Assembly: GCF_932274485.2 (NCBI RefSeq)
Contig: NC_065880.2
Location: 7,665,695 to 7,729,694, forward strand
Direction of reading: 5' to 3'
From: Patella vulgata
Lineage: Eukaryota; Mollusca; Gastropoda; Patellidae
DNA length: 64,000 nucleotides
In this document: positions 23,059 through 36,300 of the stretch, in pieces
Layout of the letters: each line of letters opens with the position of its first letter
Numbering within the stretch: position 1 is the first letter of the stretch
The notes under the pieces: model-generated
The model's input: the letters and a program-made list of their open reading frames with translations, nothing else
Databases searched by the model: none
What the model was told of the DNA's origin: nothing
Translations under genes and position numbers: made by a program

Positions 23059-23183
23059 TCTCAATATGAAGTGTAAAAACCCAAAGTGTCTCTTTGTTCT
23101 GGATCCAAGTTTTTCATTCTGCCCGAAATGTTCCCTGGGGACGGATAATAAAGACATTACAGTACCAAACTCTCATGTTCCAG
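23059..23183 (+). CDS. rnf213: rnf213-like exon 1 (first coding exon): zinc ribbon
   Basis: Follows acceptor ATATTTCAG, so at least one untranslated exon lies upstream. The ATG at 23066 has A at -3. It encodes MKCKNPKCLFVLDPSF, then FCPKC, a C-x4-C-x10-C-x2-C ribbon. It ends CCAG before GTATGT, phase 1. The frame stays open upstream, but the acceptor and the match to the human N-terminus support this start. Confidence 0.85.
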
Positions 23184-26100
23184 GTATGTTCTTCATTAGG
23201 ATACTTCTGATTTGTAGTAGTGTACAAAATCATCACGACATTAACCACACATATCTTTTGAAGTAGACATGGGATAAATTACATAACAATATCCAGAAAG
23301 CGAAACTTTGACCTTCAAAATGTATGCAGCAAAATGCAATTCAATGACAATTTCCATGTCCCTCCATCTTGGATTTACTCTTTGCAATCAATCTGGCGTG
23401 ATATTTTTACAATTATAGGTAGTTATAATGTAATACTATAGGGTTATTTTAGTTCTATGAAAGGTGCTCTGTTTAATATATTGAAGTGATTAAACAAATG
23501 GGTGACAACGACAAATGGGCTAAGTAGGTATTTTGCAAGATTTAAGTTTCTTAGACTAACTCACAGACATGTTCTGCCATCATCAATTGCTGAAAGTAGG
23601 GTACTGTCGTCCAGTCATCTCGTACACAGATTAGTACAATTAACTAGAATAGTGTTGACGTAACACGGTGCTCATAAGAAACACCTACCCAAATATTGTA
23701 ATTGTCCCGCCCTTATAGCTGATGACGCATCTATACTTTATATATAGGAAAAAGCAGGTTAAATGTCCCCCTCAGACATCATTCGGAGTTCAGGGGTACA
23801 TCATACCCACAACCTTCTCGACTTAGAGCAAGGATGCCGACATCATGCGGGATTCTTAGAAGAAATAGAGACTATATGTAGTGTTTCAGCGGTTAGGTCT
23901 GAGTGCTAGACTTGTTAAACTCAGACTGTAGATATTATAATAACTCCTAATGTACTATCATAGATGTTGTAGTTTCCTGTATTTGACATATAAACATAGT
24001 TTTAAACCAACAAAGTGTTCCAGAGTTAATTGATCATATGCAAAACGTCAAGTCAAAAGTTAATTCTAAATTGATCATAATGTTACCCTAATATCACAGG
24101 CCGTTTTCTGGAAAATGCTGATTAAAGTCACATCTAGTTTAAGTTTAAACAATATTTTATTCAATAAACTGAACTGGATTGAGCAACAGGCAAAGGCCTA
24201 TATAAGTTCTCTCCAAACATATAAAACAGTTATATCTTATGTTTACAATAGACAATGGTGGACATATGTATAGACAGTGAGTTACAGACATATATACATT
24301 TCTTGGAGTCTAATCGTAGGGTATAACATTTTCATTTTAGATTATGAAATTTATATAAGATAAAAAGTATTGCATATTGTAAATAAAATATTAAATGTTA
24401 AAGTGTTAAAATCTCTTGCTATCTTTAATGTATTTTTGCACTATGTTAAATATGTTAAAATTGGTATTATCTGAAAGATCGGGGTTGTCATATAAGATTA
24501 GGTTAATTGTGACATTTTTTTTGAGGTGGTGTAAATTATTTTGGAGAATTTTTCTTTGGGCAGAGTAGGCTGGGCATATGAAAAAATAATGGTAGTTATC
24601 TTCGTCTGTAGAATTACATCTAGGGCACATCTTTGTTTCACTAATAAAATGGTAGAATAAATCGTTATTTAAATTACTAGCTTTATTTCTTAATTGGCAA
24701 TGGATAATATTTTCTTTCCTATTTCCAGTATTATAATATAATGGTGGTCTAAGTAATGGGTATACACGTGAAAGGCCCGATTTAAATGTGCTTAACGTTT
24801 GTGAGGTTTTAATGTTTTCCGGTAAAGTTTAATTGTGCAGGGAAAGAAACTATTTGAATACGATTTGGTTTTACAGAATGGTGGATTGAGGTTCTGATTT
24901 TTATTACGAAGATTATAAATTGGTACTAAAGATTCAAATTTTTTAAACATTTCAATCAGATAAGTTGGGGCTAGGTTGTTCTTTATTTTATATAAGTAAA
25001 TCAATTTGTGTTTTATTCTACGATTAGACAGCGCCCCCCCCCCCCCCCCATGCTCTTTGTATAAATTGTTTTTAGTTAGTATTCTACCTGCTTCAGTTTG
25101 AACACTTTCCAATAGATCAGAATCCTTTTTTGAACAGTTATCCCATACAATATCAACATATTCTAAAATCGGGCGAATAAAAGCAAGATAAATTTTATTA
25201 AGTGAAATTCTATTAATTTTATATTTCAGTATGCGCAAAATATTTAGTCGACCACAAGCTTTCTGGTATATATTTGAAATGTGTTTTGACCATAGTGCAT
25301 TTGACTGAAATGTTAATCCCAAATGACAATGAGTGTTTAAGTTTTCAACTTTTATGTATTGTTTAATGGTCGAGAGCGAGACATTAAGTAATATATTGTA
25401 ACAACATGAGGGCCGTAGGCCCGAATGTTTTTACAATATATTACGCAATGTCGTAAGCTCGAGACCATTAAACATCTTAAAATACTGACACTCCGCACGA
25501 GCTTTTACGTCACATTAGTCCAATATCTCACTGGTTTGAATAAAGTACTATTGGCAAGTTGCCCGTACGATTATTTGAAATAATGGTACGCCAACATCAA
25601 AGGGTGACGTCACATCTGTATTTTAAATTTATATAAAGGACAATGAGTGTTTACGTTTTCAACTTTTATATTTCCGAAAACAACGTCTGGATGGGTTGTA
25701 TTTTTTCTAGGAAAAGTAATCTTTTTAGTTTTATTGGTGTTGAAAGTTACACACCACTGTTTAGCCCACGATGAGACAATATCCAGGTCTTAAGTTATAG
25801 AATTCGAGCTACTTAAAGGATCATTAGGAATAATTGTAAAAAGTGAAGTATCATTGGCAAATAGTCGTATGCTGTTAGAAAATATTATATCCTTTTACGG
25901 TAAGCACCCTTTTAATATATATAAGTAAAATTCAATTATTAGAGAAAAAACACTAAAAATTAAAATTTTGGCTAGTACTTACATCGTTATCAAACGAATC
26001 GTCAGGCCATTTTAATGTTTAACTCAGAGTGGCAGTGTGAAGTTGAATCGATTTTCGTTATTCGTTATTCGTTATTCACCAATAACGAATAACGAGGTGA

Positions 26101-29100
26101 CTTGCCTCGTTATTGGCGAATAACGAGGTACAAGCTACCTCGTTATTCGTTATTCGTTATTCAACTTTCTATTCGGGATTCAAATATGCAGCTAGCCATG
26201 ACTAGAATGATGGATGCCAAGTATCCCCCAGTAGTATAAAACACAGCAAAACGACCTCTAGACGAAAACAATCCACATTGTTATTCAAGCAGCGAATAAC
26301 GAGCTGTTTGTTATTCAAGTGGTGAATAACGAATAACGATTAACGAGCTGTTTGATATTCGTTTTTCACCTCGTTATTCGGGATTCACTTATAGTGTTCA
26401 TGTATCTTTAATGAACATATTTTAGGATTTAATTCTAAACGATCATAAGACAACTATAGAATAATGGATTGCAAAGTATCCCCTAGCAGTAGAAAACATA
26501 TTTAATGACGTATAGTCGGTAAATAAACCAGATTGTTATTCAAGCGGTGAATAACGAATAACGAATAACGAGCTGTTTGTTATTCGTAATTCACCTCATT
26601 ATTCGGGATTCACATATGAAGCGGTGAATAACGAATAACGAGCTGTTTGTTATTCGTTTTTCACCTCGTTATTCGGGATTCACATATAAGGTGTTCATGT
26701 ATCTTTAATGAAGATATTTCAGGATTTAATTCTAAACGATCATTAGACAACAATACAATAATGGATTGCAAAGTATCCCCTAGCAGTAGAAAACATATGA
26801 AATTACGTATAGTCGGTAAATAAACCGGATTGTTATTCAAGCGGTGAATAACGAATAACGAGCTGTTTGTTATTCGTTTTTCACATTCAAGCGGTGAATA
26901 ACGAATAACGAATAACGAGCTGTTTGTTATTCGTTATTCACCTCATTATTCGGGATTCACATATGAAGCGGTGAATAACGAATAACGAGCTGTTTGTTAT
27001 TCGTTTTCACCTCGTTATTCGGGATTCACATATGAAGGTGTTCATGTATCTTTAATGACGATATTTCAATATTTAATTCTAAACAATCATTAGAAAAAAA
27101 TAGAATAATGGATTGCAAAGTATCCCCTAGCAGTAGAAAACATATTAAATGACGTATAGTCGGTAAATAAACCAGATTGTTATTCAAGCGGTGAATAACG
27201 AATAACGAGCTGTTTGTTATTCGTTTTTCACCTCGTTATTCGGGATTCACATATAAGGTGTTCATGTATCTTTAATGAAGATATTTCAGGATTTAATTCT
27301 AAACGATCATTAGACAACAATAGAATAATGGATTACAAAGTATCCCCTAGCAGTAGAAAATATAATTAATGAGGTATAGTCGGTAAATAAACCAGTTAGA
27401 TCGTTTTATATATTAAATATTTGATATTTATGTAATAATATTACATTATCCTTAAGCATTTTGCTGTTCTGCACTCGGTGTCTAATCTGTTCTGCACTCG
27501 GTGTCTAGACGGAATTGATAATTAAGTTATTTGTAGATTTTGATGGTTTCAAAAATATCTCATAATTCATATCTTAACTGTTATTACCTCAAACAATTTT
27601 TTTCTACCTTGATTGATTATTATTCAGTATTTTTATGAAGCTCTAGTTTGATCGTATTTGAATAAAATTATGCATCCAAAACCCTATTTATGTCTGGGGT
27701 CTTAGATTACCCTTTGTCGCCGACAAAGTTTCTCGCGCGACATGTTCTCACAAAGGTTAAGGGGTGTAGGTTGAACGTTTGTGGTTAGTAATAACACCCG
27801 CGAAAACAAAAAAAGAGAGCAAAATAAGGAAAGTGAGTTGCCGGTCATCATGAAACTTACGTTGGTTATTGTTAAATGCTAACTGACAAATACTCTACTA
27901 GAAGGTCTTGGATTCGCCCTCGGGGTTGGCCGAGAATGTTTATTTTAGGATACAGGAACTCCTAGGGGTATTAAGGATATAAAGATCACATGCCAACTTG
28001 CTGTTCTGTTAACCTCAAACATATTGTGCATGAATTGGAAAAAATATACTGGTCCATGATTCGACACGAAGACTCCATGGGGCAGATTCTGAAACCAGAA
28101 CAAATCTCTCATCTATATTTAGTCCGACATTTTAACGGTTCAAACTTTCGATTGGTTGACATTGATTTAACATTTATGACAAGGTTTAGGGGCTTTTGTG
28201 TGGAATTTGTGACAGCAAGAGTTCCACAAAATAAATGACAGACGTTCTATGGAAGACCATACAGCTATTTATTTAGTGTTCTTAGTCCTTATTTCCTAAT
28301 TCGTAGTCCTTAATTCTTCATTTGTTGTCGTATTTCGACATTTGTACACTAAAATTAACATTTGAATCTTAAAATCAATATTTGTTTTACAAATCAGACA
28401 TTTGTCATACCAGATTTTTAAAATGTATTTTAATTGTAATTTACCATAAAGATAAAATTTATTTTAGAAAATCAAAAATAAGCCTATATTTACATTTCAT
28501 CAAATCTGGAAAAAACAAATTTCTAAATACAAATCTTGCTAAACATTTCTCCAAAAACATTCCTTCATTAACATGTCTCCAATAATATTTCACGAAACTG
28601 GAATATTATGACGACTTGAGCGGAAATCAACCTGGCATACAATAAGTCACCATACAATAAAGGAGAATCGAGCAGGCATATATACATGTATATACAATAA
28701 GGAAAATCGCTGGATGACCGCGACTCTAGTGAAACCACGTGCGTAGTATGGCTAATCGGGCCGGGCCTTCGAGACAGAAAATGAATTGAAAGTAGTCTTT
28801 TTCTGAAATTTGTGTTTTAGTATGTGGTGTTTTTGTTTACCACAAGAGTTCTCAAGATCTTTGACTTATAAAAGTAATAAATTTTTCAAAAATATCTTCT
28901 CAGACAACAGTTTCGGCTACACACTATCTATTCATATTAGGCAATCTGAAACCTTAGGTTCTCTCTGTAAACCTTGTTAACACGACGGGTACTTCAGTTT
29001 CTAAAGGAGTGAAACTGTTTCTATTAATTAGGTGCACAAAGTGAGTATGGTTTTTTAGACTAATTCTCCTCTTAGAAGGATCGTGTATCAATTTTAGGTA

Positions 29101-32100
29101 GTTCTGTTCTTGGTATTCGTTGGTGTTCCAAATGTCCAAATAGCAGAGCCAAATAAAAAAAAAACAATATTTGAAAAAATATAGTGCATATATATTGTAA
29201 TCCTCCTACAGTAACGATTATAATTTAATTATATTCCAGTAGAAGTAACAAGTCCTGATGTATCCAACCCACCGTCATCTGACGTTACCACCAGTCCCGT
29301 TGAAATAGAAGTATCTAACTATGGTTTATCCAATCCACCGTCAGCTGAGGTTAACACCAGTTCCGTTGTAAGAGAAGTAACTAACTCTGGTGTATCCAAC
29401 CCACCGTCATCTGACGTTCCCACCAGTTCCGTTGAAAGAGAGCTATCTAGCTCTGGTGTATCCAACCCACCGTCACCTGTTGTTACCACCAGATCCATTG
29501 AAACAGAGGTAATTAACTCTGGTGTATCCGACCCACCGCCATTTAACGTCCCCACCAGGTCCGTTGAAAGAGAAGTAACTATCTCTGGTGTACCCAACCC
29601 ACCGTCATCTGACATTACCATCAGTTCCGTTGCAAAAGAGGTATCTAGCTCTGGTGTATCCAACCCACCGTCACCTAAGGTTACCACCAGTTCCGTTGAA
29701 AGAGAAGTAACTAACCCTGATGTATCCAACCCACCGTCATCTGACATTACCACCAGTTCCGTTGCAAAAGAGGTATCTATCTCTGGTGTATCCAACCCAC
29801 TGTCACCTGTTGTTACCACCAGATCCATTGAAACAGAGGTAATTAACTCTGGTGTATCCAACCCACCGTCATTTAACGTTCCCACCAGGTCCGTTGAAAG
29901 AGAAGTAACTATCTCTGGTGTATCCAACCCACCGTCATCTGACATGTCCACCAGTTCCGTTGCAAAAGAGGTATCTAGCTCTGGTGTATCCAACCCACCG
30001 TCACCTGAGGTTACCACCAGTTCCGTTGAAAGAGAAGTAACTAACCCTGATGTATCCAACCCACCGTCAGCTGACGTTCCCACCAGTTCCGTTGAAAGAG
30101 AAGTAACTAACTCTGGTGTATCCAACCCACCGTCATCTGACGTTCCCACCAGTTTTGTTGAAAGAGAGCTATCTAGCTCTGGTGTATCCAACCCACCGTC
30201 ACCTGTTGTTGCCACCAGATCCATTGAAACAGAGGTAATTAACTCTGGTGTATCCAACCAACCGTCATCTGACGTTACCACCAGTTCCGTTGAAAGAGAA
30301 GTAACTTACCCTGGTGTATCCAACCCACCGTCATCTGACGTTACCACCAGTTCCAATGCAAAAGAGGATGCTAACCTTGGTGTATTGATCCCATCGTCAT
30401 CTGAGGTTACAAACAGTTCCAATGAAAATGAAATACAACAAGATACGAAAGAAGCCCCAAAAAGTGAAAAATTAAGTTCTTCTAAAACACCAACTTATAT
30501 GAAGGAAACGGGAGCAACTGAAACCGGTAATTATAATATTTAGTCTTATAGAATAATATAGTTATTTGTTTTACATTTGTTTTTAGTTTCACTTTGATCG
30601 TCTGGAATAAGAATTACGTTTAGCAAGGATCTGTTTGTTGCGGTAACTCTAGTTGATGTATGAATAATATTTTTCAGATAGTTTGTCAACAACAAATCAT
30701 CGAGTTGATCATTGTCTATACATAAAATATCAAAAGTGAGATCACTGTCTATGACCCCAATTTAAGTCAGTTCGGTTGATGATTCTAAAAGTAAAAAAAA
30801 TTTGATTGATGTGATCTGCGATCTGGCTACCACTAGGATTTCATCTTTTAGTTCCACTTCAACCCAAATTCACCGTTCAGAAATTCTAAGTCTTATCTTC
30901 AATCTAGTTTGTCCCCAGTGCTTTGTGCATTCAGATGAAATATTGACAGATAATCCTTTGATGAATGAATTGAGCGGGAGTTTAGCTTGATGTAGCCAGA
31001 TCTGATAAGCGGTGTGAAAATAATACGCTGAAGAGACTAATGTTGGATAAATAAATCAGTCTGTATAGTATAGTATCCAATCTAAACCCCACACGCCCCA
31101 TTCTCTAGATCAATATAATGTTTGTTCCTACTTGTCTGGAATTCACCTTGTTACTTTGAAATAAAATCTAGTTGTACCTACCCTCACCCCGATTAGAGAT
31201 TCTTCTACGCCCCAACAACCTATCATTCATACCCACGACACAATTCTAAATATTGCAAGTTTGTTAATTTGTTTCAATGTTAATAATAACAATAATATAT
31301 TTTTGATAAGGCGATCGACGTACCTTAAACCAAATCTGAAATCGCTGTACAAACATAAAATTTAACTATAAATATTATACATTTACCTTAAGATTATTAA
31401 AAATGGTAAAAAGCAACCATAAGTTAAGGCTTTGTACACATATAACGAATTGGGCTTTAAAAATATTCCTTTACAATTGTAAACGAATCTAATTATATAT
31501 CTTCTCAATATCTTATTCCCTCTACATTTGGTAACAGTTGGTGTTGTTCAATAAGCGACTAGTCCTTCCATTTACAATTAGTAATTTTAATATGCTTTTA
31601 TAAAATGTTCTTTATTTGAAATCATTTTACACAAGTATTGAATTTACTTGAATTTTCAGATGAAAGTACACCTGAGAACAATACTCTCAAACATATAGAG
31701 TATAAAGAACACGCCAATACAATGACGGTAAGATGATAATACATTATAACTATAACCTGTTTTGGTCAAGGTACTCTTACGTATGATTACTGGATTTATA
31801 GAGTGTGGACGTATTACATTACATGTATGTCGTCACCTGTCAACCTTCAAATGGGCTACAGTTTAAATAGATTTTTTTACTCAAATTTGATGCTTAATAT
31901 TGTATTCTTGAAAGAACGAATCTCGTCGAAATTCATCGTTCTAGACATCCCGTTCCAGAGTTACGATCCCTTGTCCCGAAAACCTGATGTTCGCGAAAGA
32001 GGCTACAGTTTTACCAGTGTTATGTCGTGTGAAGCAGTAGTTTCATGCGAGGACTAAACCTTATGTTTATTTCTGCGACTTTCTATTCTGGGGTTATCCC

Positions 32101-33305
32101 CATCTCCCGTTTCTGTAAACCGTGGGAACACGGTACAGACTGTAGTTTGGGTAAACCTTTAGACTATATACCTTTGAAATTTTACACTGAAAATTGAGAA
32201 GCCAATAATTGCGTTGATTGCCTTCGGTCACATCTTGTTGACCCTCGTTAGTGTCTTGATATTGATCTATACCTTCGACAGAATACATATGCGACAACTT
32301 TTCTGACTGCATGGGCGATTTCGGTGCTGTTGGCGAAAGTTTCTGTGTCTATTTACCTATATTATGTAGAAATTTGCAATTTTATCTGTCACTTTTCGGA
32401 TTACATATGCCAATAATCTAGCCACCACTAACTAGCAGCAAATCATTCATAGTTGTAAGTTGCTTGATAATTTTCAAATTATTTGTTTTTAAAGGAACAA
32501 GCCACTGGCGGAACTGAGTAAGTAACCACATCATCATTTTTATATGCCCATATTTCAATAGGAACTATTATTACGTTACCCTTTCGGACTGATGTCCTTC
32601 AAAAAGTTGGCTTGGGAATGCCATAGAGACTATAGAATTTAATGAGCAAAGAAATGTGTCGCTATCAGACAAAACCTAATTTCTGAAAATAGACTACTTT
32701 CAATTTATTTTCCTTCTCAAAGGCACGGCCCGATAAGGCCATACTGCGCACGTAGTTTCACTAGGGTCTTGAACTAGTGATTGACCGTGAACATTCGGTG
32801 TGGTGAGATAAGCTTTTAATAGAGCAAATTTTGAAATGAAATGAAACGAAATGGGGTTTAACGTCCTACTGTTCTGCTCCTATACTGGGCTAATGAAGAC
32901 GGGTATACACCATACAGTGTGCTATGATGGAAATTTTGCCCGGGCAGCGGCACTATCGCCTACTATCGAATTCCAACTCCCAAGGGATCTTTTACGTGCA
33001 TTCCAATGTATACACGGGATGAACTTTCTCGGCCAATGCAGGGATCGAACACCCGACCTCCAGGCTAGCGAGCCAGCGTCTTACCCACTAAGCCACGTGA
33101 TCCCCCAGCAAATTTTGACTGCGTGGGCCTCCTACCTCTGTGAATTAATTCAACAGTATATTTTGTGACTTCTTAGTCAACATTTAAATCTCGATTAAAT
33201 CTCATCCTGTTAAACTTCACTACAAAAATTGACTAAAAAATTAGAACCACATGTACTCTTATGTGTTTTCATGAGCGCCATGGTCCTGTTTTGTGGATAA
33301 ATGAA

Positions 33306-33339
<34 letters not shown>

Positions 33340-36300
33340 TAGTTATTGTAAACCAGCAAAACAGTATATGTCGTCATTGTTTTGGGCCTCTCTGCTATGA
33401 TCTTTCTTTTGCAGATTGCTGATACAAGTTATATTTCATGTGTTAGTATCTTTACATGAAATATGATCTTTCTTTTGCAGATTGCTGATACAAGTTATAT
33501 TTCATGTATTAGTATCTAATGATTTTCATCTAGATCCAAAGAAAGGCCACTATGTCTACATTGCCTGTGAGCCCTTGGAATTAGGTGGATTTGATTCCAC
33601 CAAGAACAAGATGACTCTCGTGAAGCACAGCAGGTAGGTGTGCAACTGTCCAATCTACTTTATTCACTGTCGTTGTAGTTTAGGATTAAAAGTTAATCAC
33701 TCAATTCACTTGATCACCTTAAATAATCTTATGACAAATCTAGAGTTCAACGTTTAAATTATTCAAGTGTGAGACCCTTTATTGAATGCCCATACAAACC
33801 GTCTGATGTCGCTTTATTTCTTATAAGAGACGAGAAAGTACAAAGAGATTTCCTGGTGTGATTCCCATTGGTCACTGGTGCAGGATCGTGGATATGATAC
33901 GTATAGTCTTTCGGATGTAACGAAGAACGTTCCGTGTACGCTATGGCGTGCACGTAAAATAACCCTTGGCGGTTGAAATTTGATATAAGAGTAGGTATGT
34001 GCAAAATGCCCCTAACTGCTTGACATATGTCGGTCTTAATTAACAGATAGATGCTCTAGATTTCTGCTCTAGATGTATTTGTTGATATCTTGCAACCCGT
34101 TTTTTTAGAAAGACGATGTAGGTATTTCTGAATGTGGGCAATGCAGTTTATAGATCTCAAGTTCTGCAAGTATAAAATTCCTCCGTCAAGGACGATTATT
34201 TTTGTGTAGGAACGATGACCTTAAATATACGCTTATATCACGCTTTGTGTAAATCTGAAATGACGAGGACGCGTCCACTGTTTGTCCACTGAATGACCGA
34301 ATAACCTTTTTTTTCAGTGGCAAAAATGGCTGCTTTGAGTACGAAATCGGGATGTTGATTCCAATAAGATATAAAGAGGATGATTTCCAATACACTTATG
34401 TTATATGTAAAACTTCAGAATTAGAATTTGAGTATGAGAAACATGGATATAGAACATTCAACATACCTCAAGATTTGAAAAAAGAAATAAAAGGTACATG
34501 TAAACCCTTAATGTTTTAGTTCCATTTAATAAGCACCAGTGACTTTGAAAGGGTTGATTTTTAACGACATGAAATGAAATGAAATGTGGTTTATATGTCA
34601 CGTCAGCTCCAACCGGGCTATATTGCGCCAAGCATATGGTGATTTATGCGGAAGAAGCTAAATATATATCACAGACAAGTATTATATTTATAAATAAAAA
34701 AATATCACAGTATATAAAACTAAAACTCAAATAAATCTTTTATGCATTTAAATATTTAAAATACAAAAAATTAAATGATAAATTTGAATATACAATTAAA
34801 ATTGATGAGAAAATCATGCCTCTTTTAACAAGTCTTGTGTGTTACAATTTAAACCCGGTTGGGCAAATAGATGAAGTGTGAATGGCAACGGTGATATTTC
34901 TTGAGATAATTGAACCCAATCAGAATGTGCTTAACTGTAGCAATACGACAGTGTTCACATTCTGGCTCTCGCTTTAATATGAAAATGTGAGTTTAAAAAC
35001 GTATGACCAATGCGAGAGCGACACAAAACAATCTCAACCCCATGTTGGTTCTATAGGAGCTATGCTCATCTCCTAAGATAGGCTTAATGTGATGAAGTTT
35101 GTTTGTGCCGGCAAGATCCCAAAACCGTTGCCAGCGGTCATATATAAAAAAAGTTGAAAAGTAATATAGCTGAAAAGTAAAAGGAATTGTAATATGGAAA
35201 GATCTAATACAGACTTGACAGCCAAGAGCCTGCTTGATCATTCTCATTATGACTGTGTGAATATCTGCTACGAATGATTGCTTGAGCTATTCATTGTTTA
35301 TTGCCTCTAAAGAGGACAGTGCATATGGAAGCAGCAGGTAGAAGTCTGACAGACATGATAAAAGATGCCGTAACGGTAGCCGAAGCTACACGATCACCAT
35401 CTTTGGTGCCATCGGTGTAAATGGGAGCAAAAACACCATATTTAGACCTCAACTCTCGAAAGTGAGACTGAAACACCGTGGAACTAGTATCCTCTTTGGT
35501 TTTTGTTAGATCTAAATCGATCTTAGAGGGCGATATAGTCCATGATCCAGCGTGGAGTTCTTAAGAAAGGGGTATTCGCAATACTATCATGATTACAGAA
35601 GAGTGGAATAACGTTAGTTGTCAGCAAATACATATGTTTTTAATACGCTCTAAATATGGTGTTATATGACAGTGCCAGTTCATCACGTTTGTCGTGCAAT
35701 GAGGGTTCATGTGCCTCGAGGTATAAACTGTGCATTGGAGGTGTTCGGAATGCTCTGTATGGTGTCAATTTCTTTAAGAAAAGACTCCCATAATCGAGTG
35801 TTAATCTTATTAACGCTCGATATAATCTGAGCAAGATCTTGCGGTCTGCTCCTAGGCCAGTGTTTGATAAGACTCCCAATAATCTGAGGGCTTTCGGGCA
35901 TTTTTTCTTGATTGTTTTATATGAGGGATAAATGATAATTTATTATCAAATATCAAACCCTTAAATTTCGTTTCATCTACAACTGGAATGGGACTACCAT
36001 CTAATGTAAGCTTCTGATCAGCATGTAAACCTCTTCATAAATAGAAATTCATTGTCAGTTGTCCATTGTTGAATAGAATTCAAGCAAAGCTGCAACTGAC
36101 GTTTGATTGTTTGTATACATGTCAATCCATAACACATCTGAAAGTTGTCAACATAAAGACAGCCGTTGACGCCACGCTTAAGGCATGTCGATATCGTATT
36201 GATGTTGATAGAAAATAAGTTTGGGCGATAATATGCTACCCTGAGGAACTCCCATTTCCCGGGGAAAGGATCAGAGAAAATTAATCCCAAACGTACCTTA

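Noticed and set aside
27990-28238. Additional RNF213 exon in intron 1
   Set aside because: No resemblance to RNF213 and not needed for phase between exons 1 and 2.
29319-30281. 320-codon minus-strand frame of 22-residue repeats
   Set aside because: Shadow of the coding 66-bp repeats of RNF213 exon 2; the sense frame is linked by splice sites and phase.
33415-33466. Upstream exon 5 start as the main one
   Set aside because: It leads to an early in-frame stop, whereas 33481 continues into the conserved domain.
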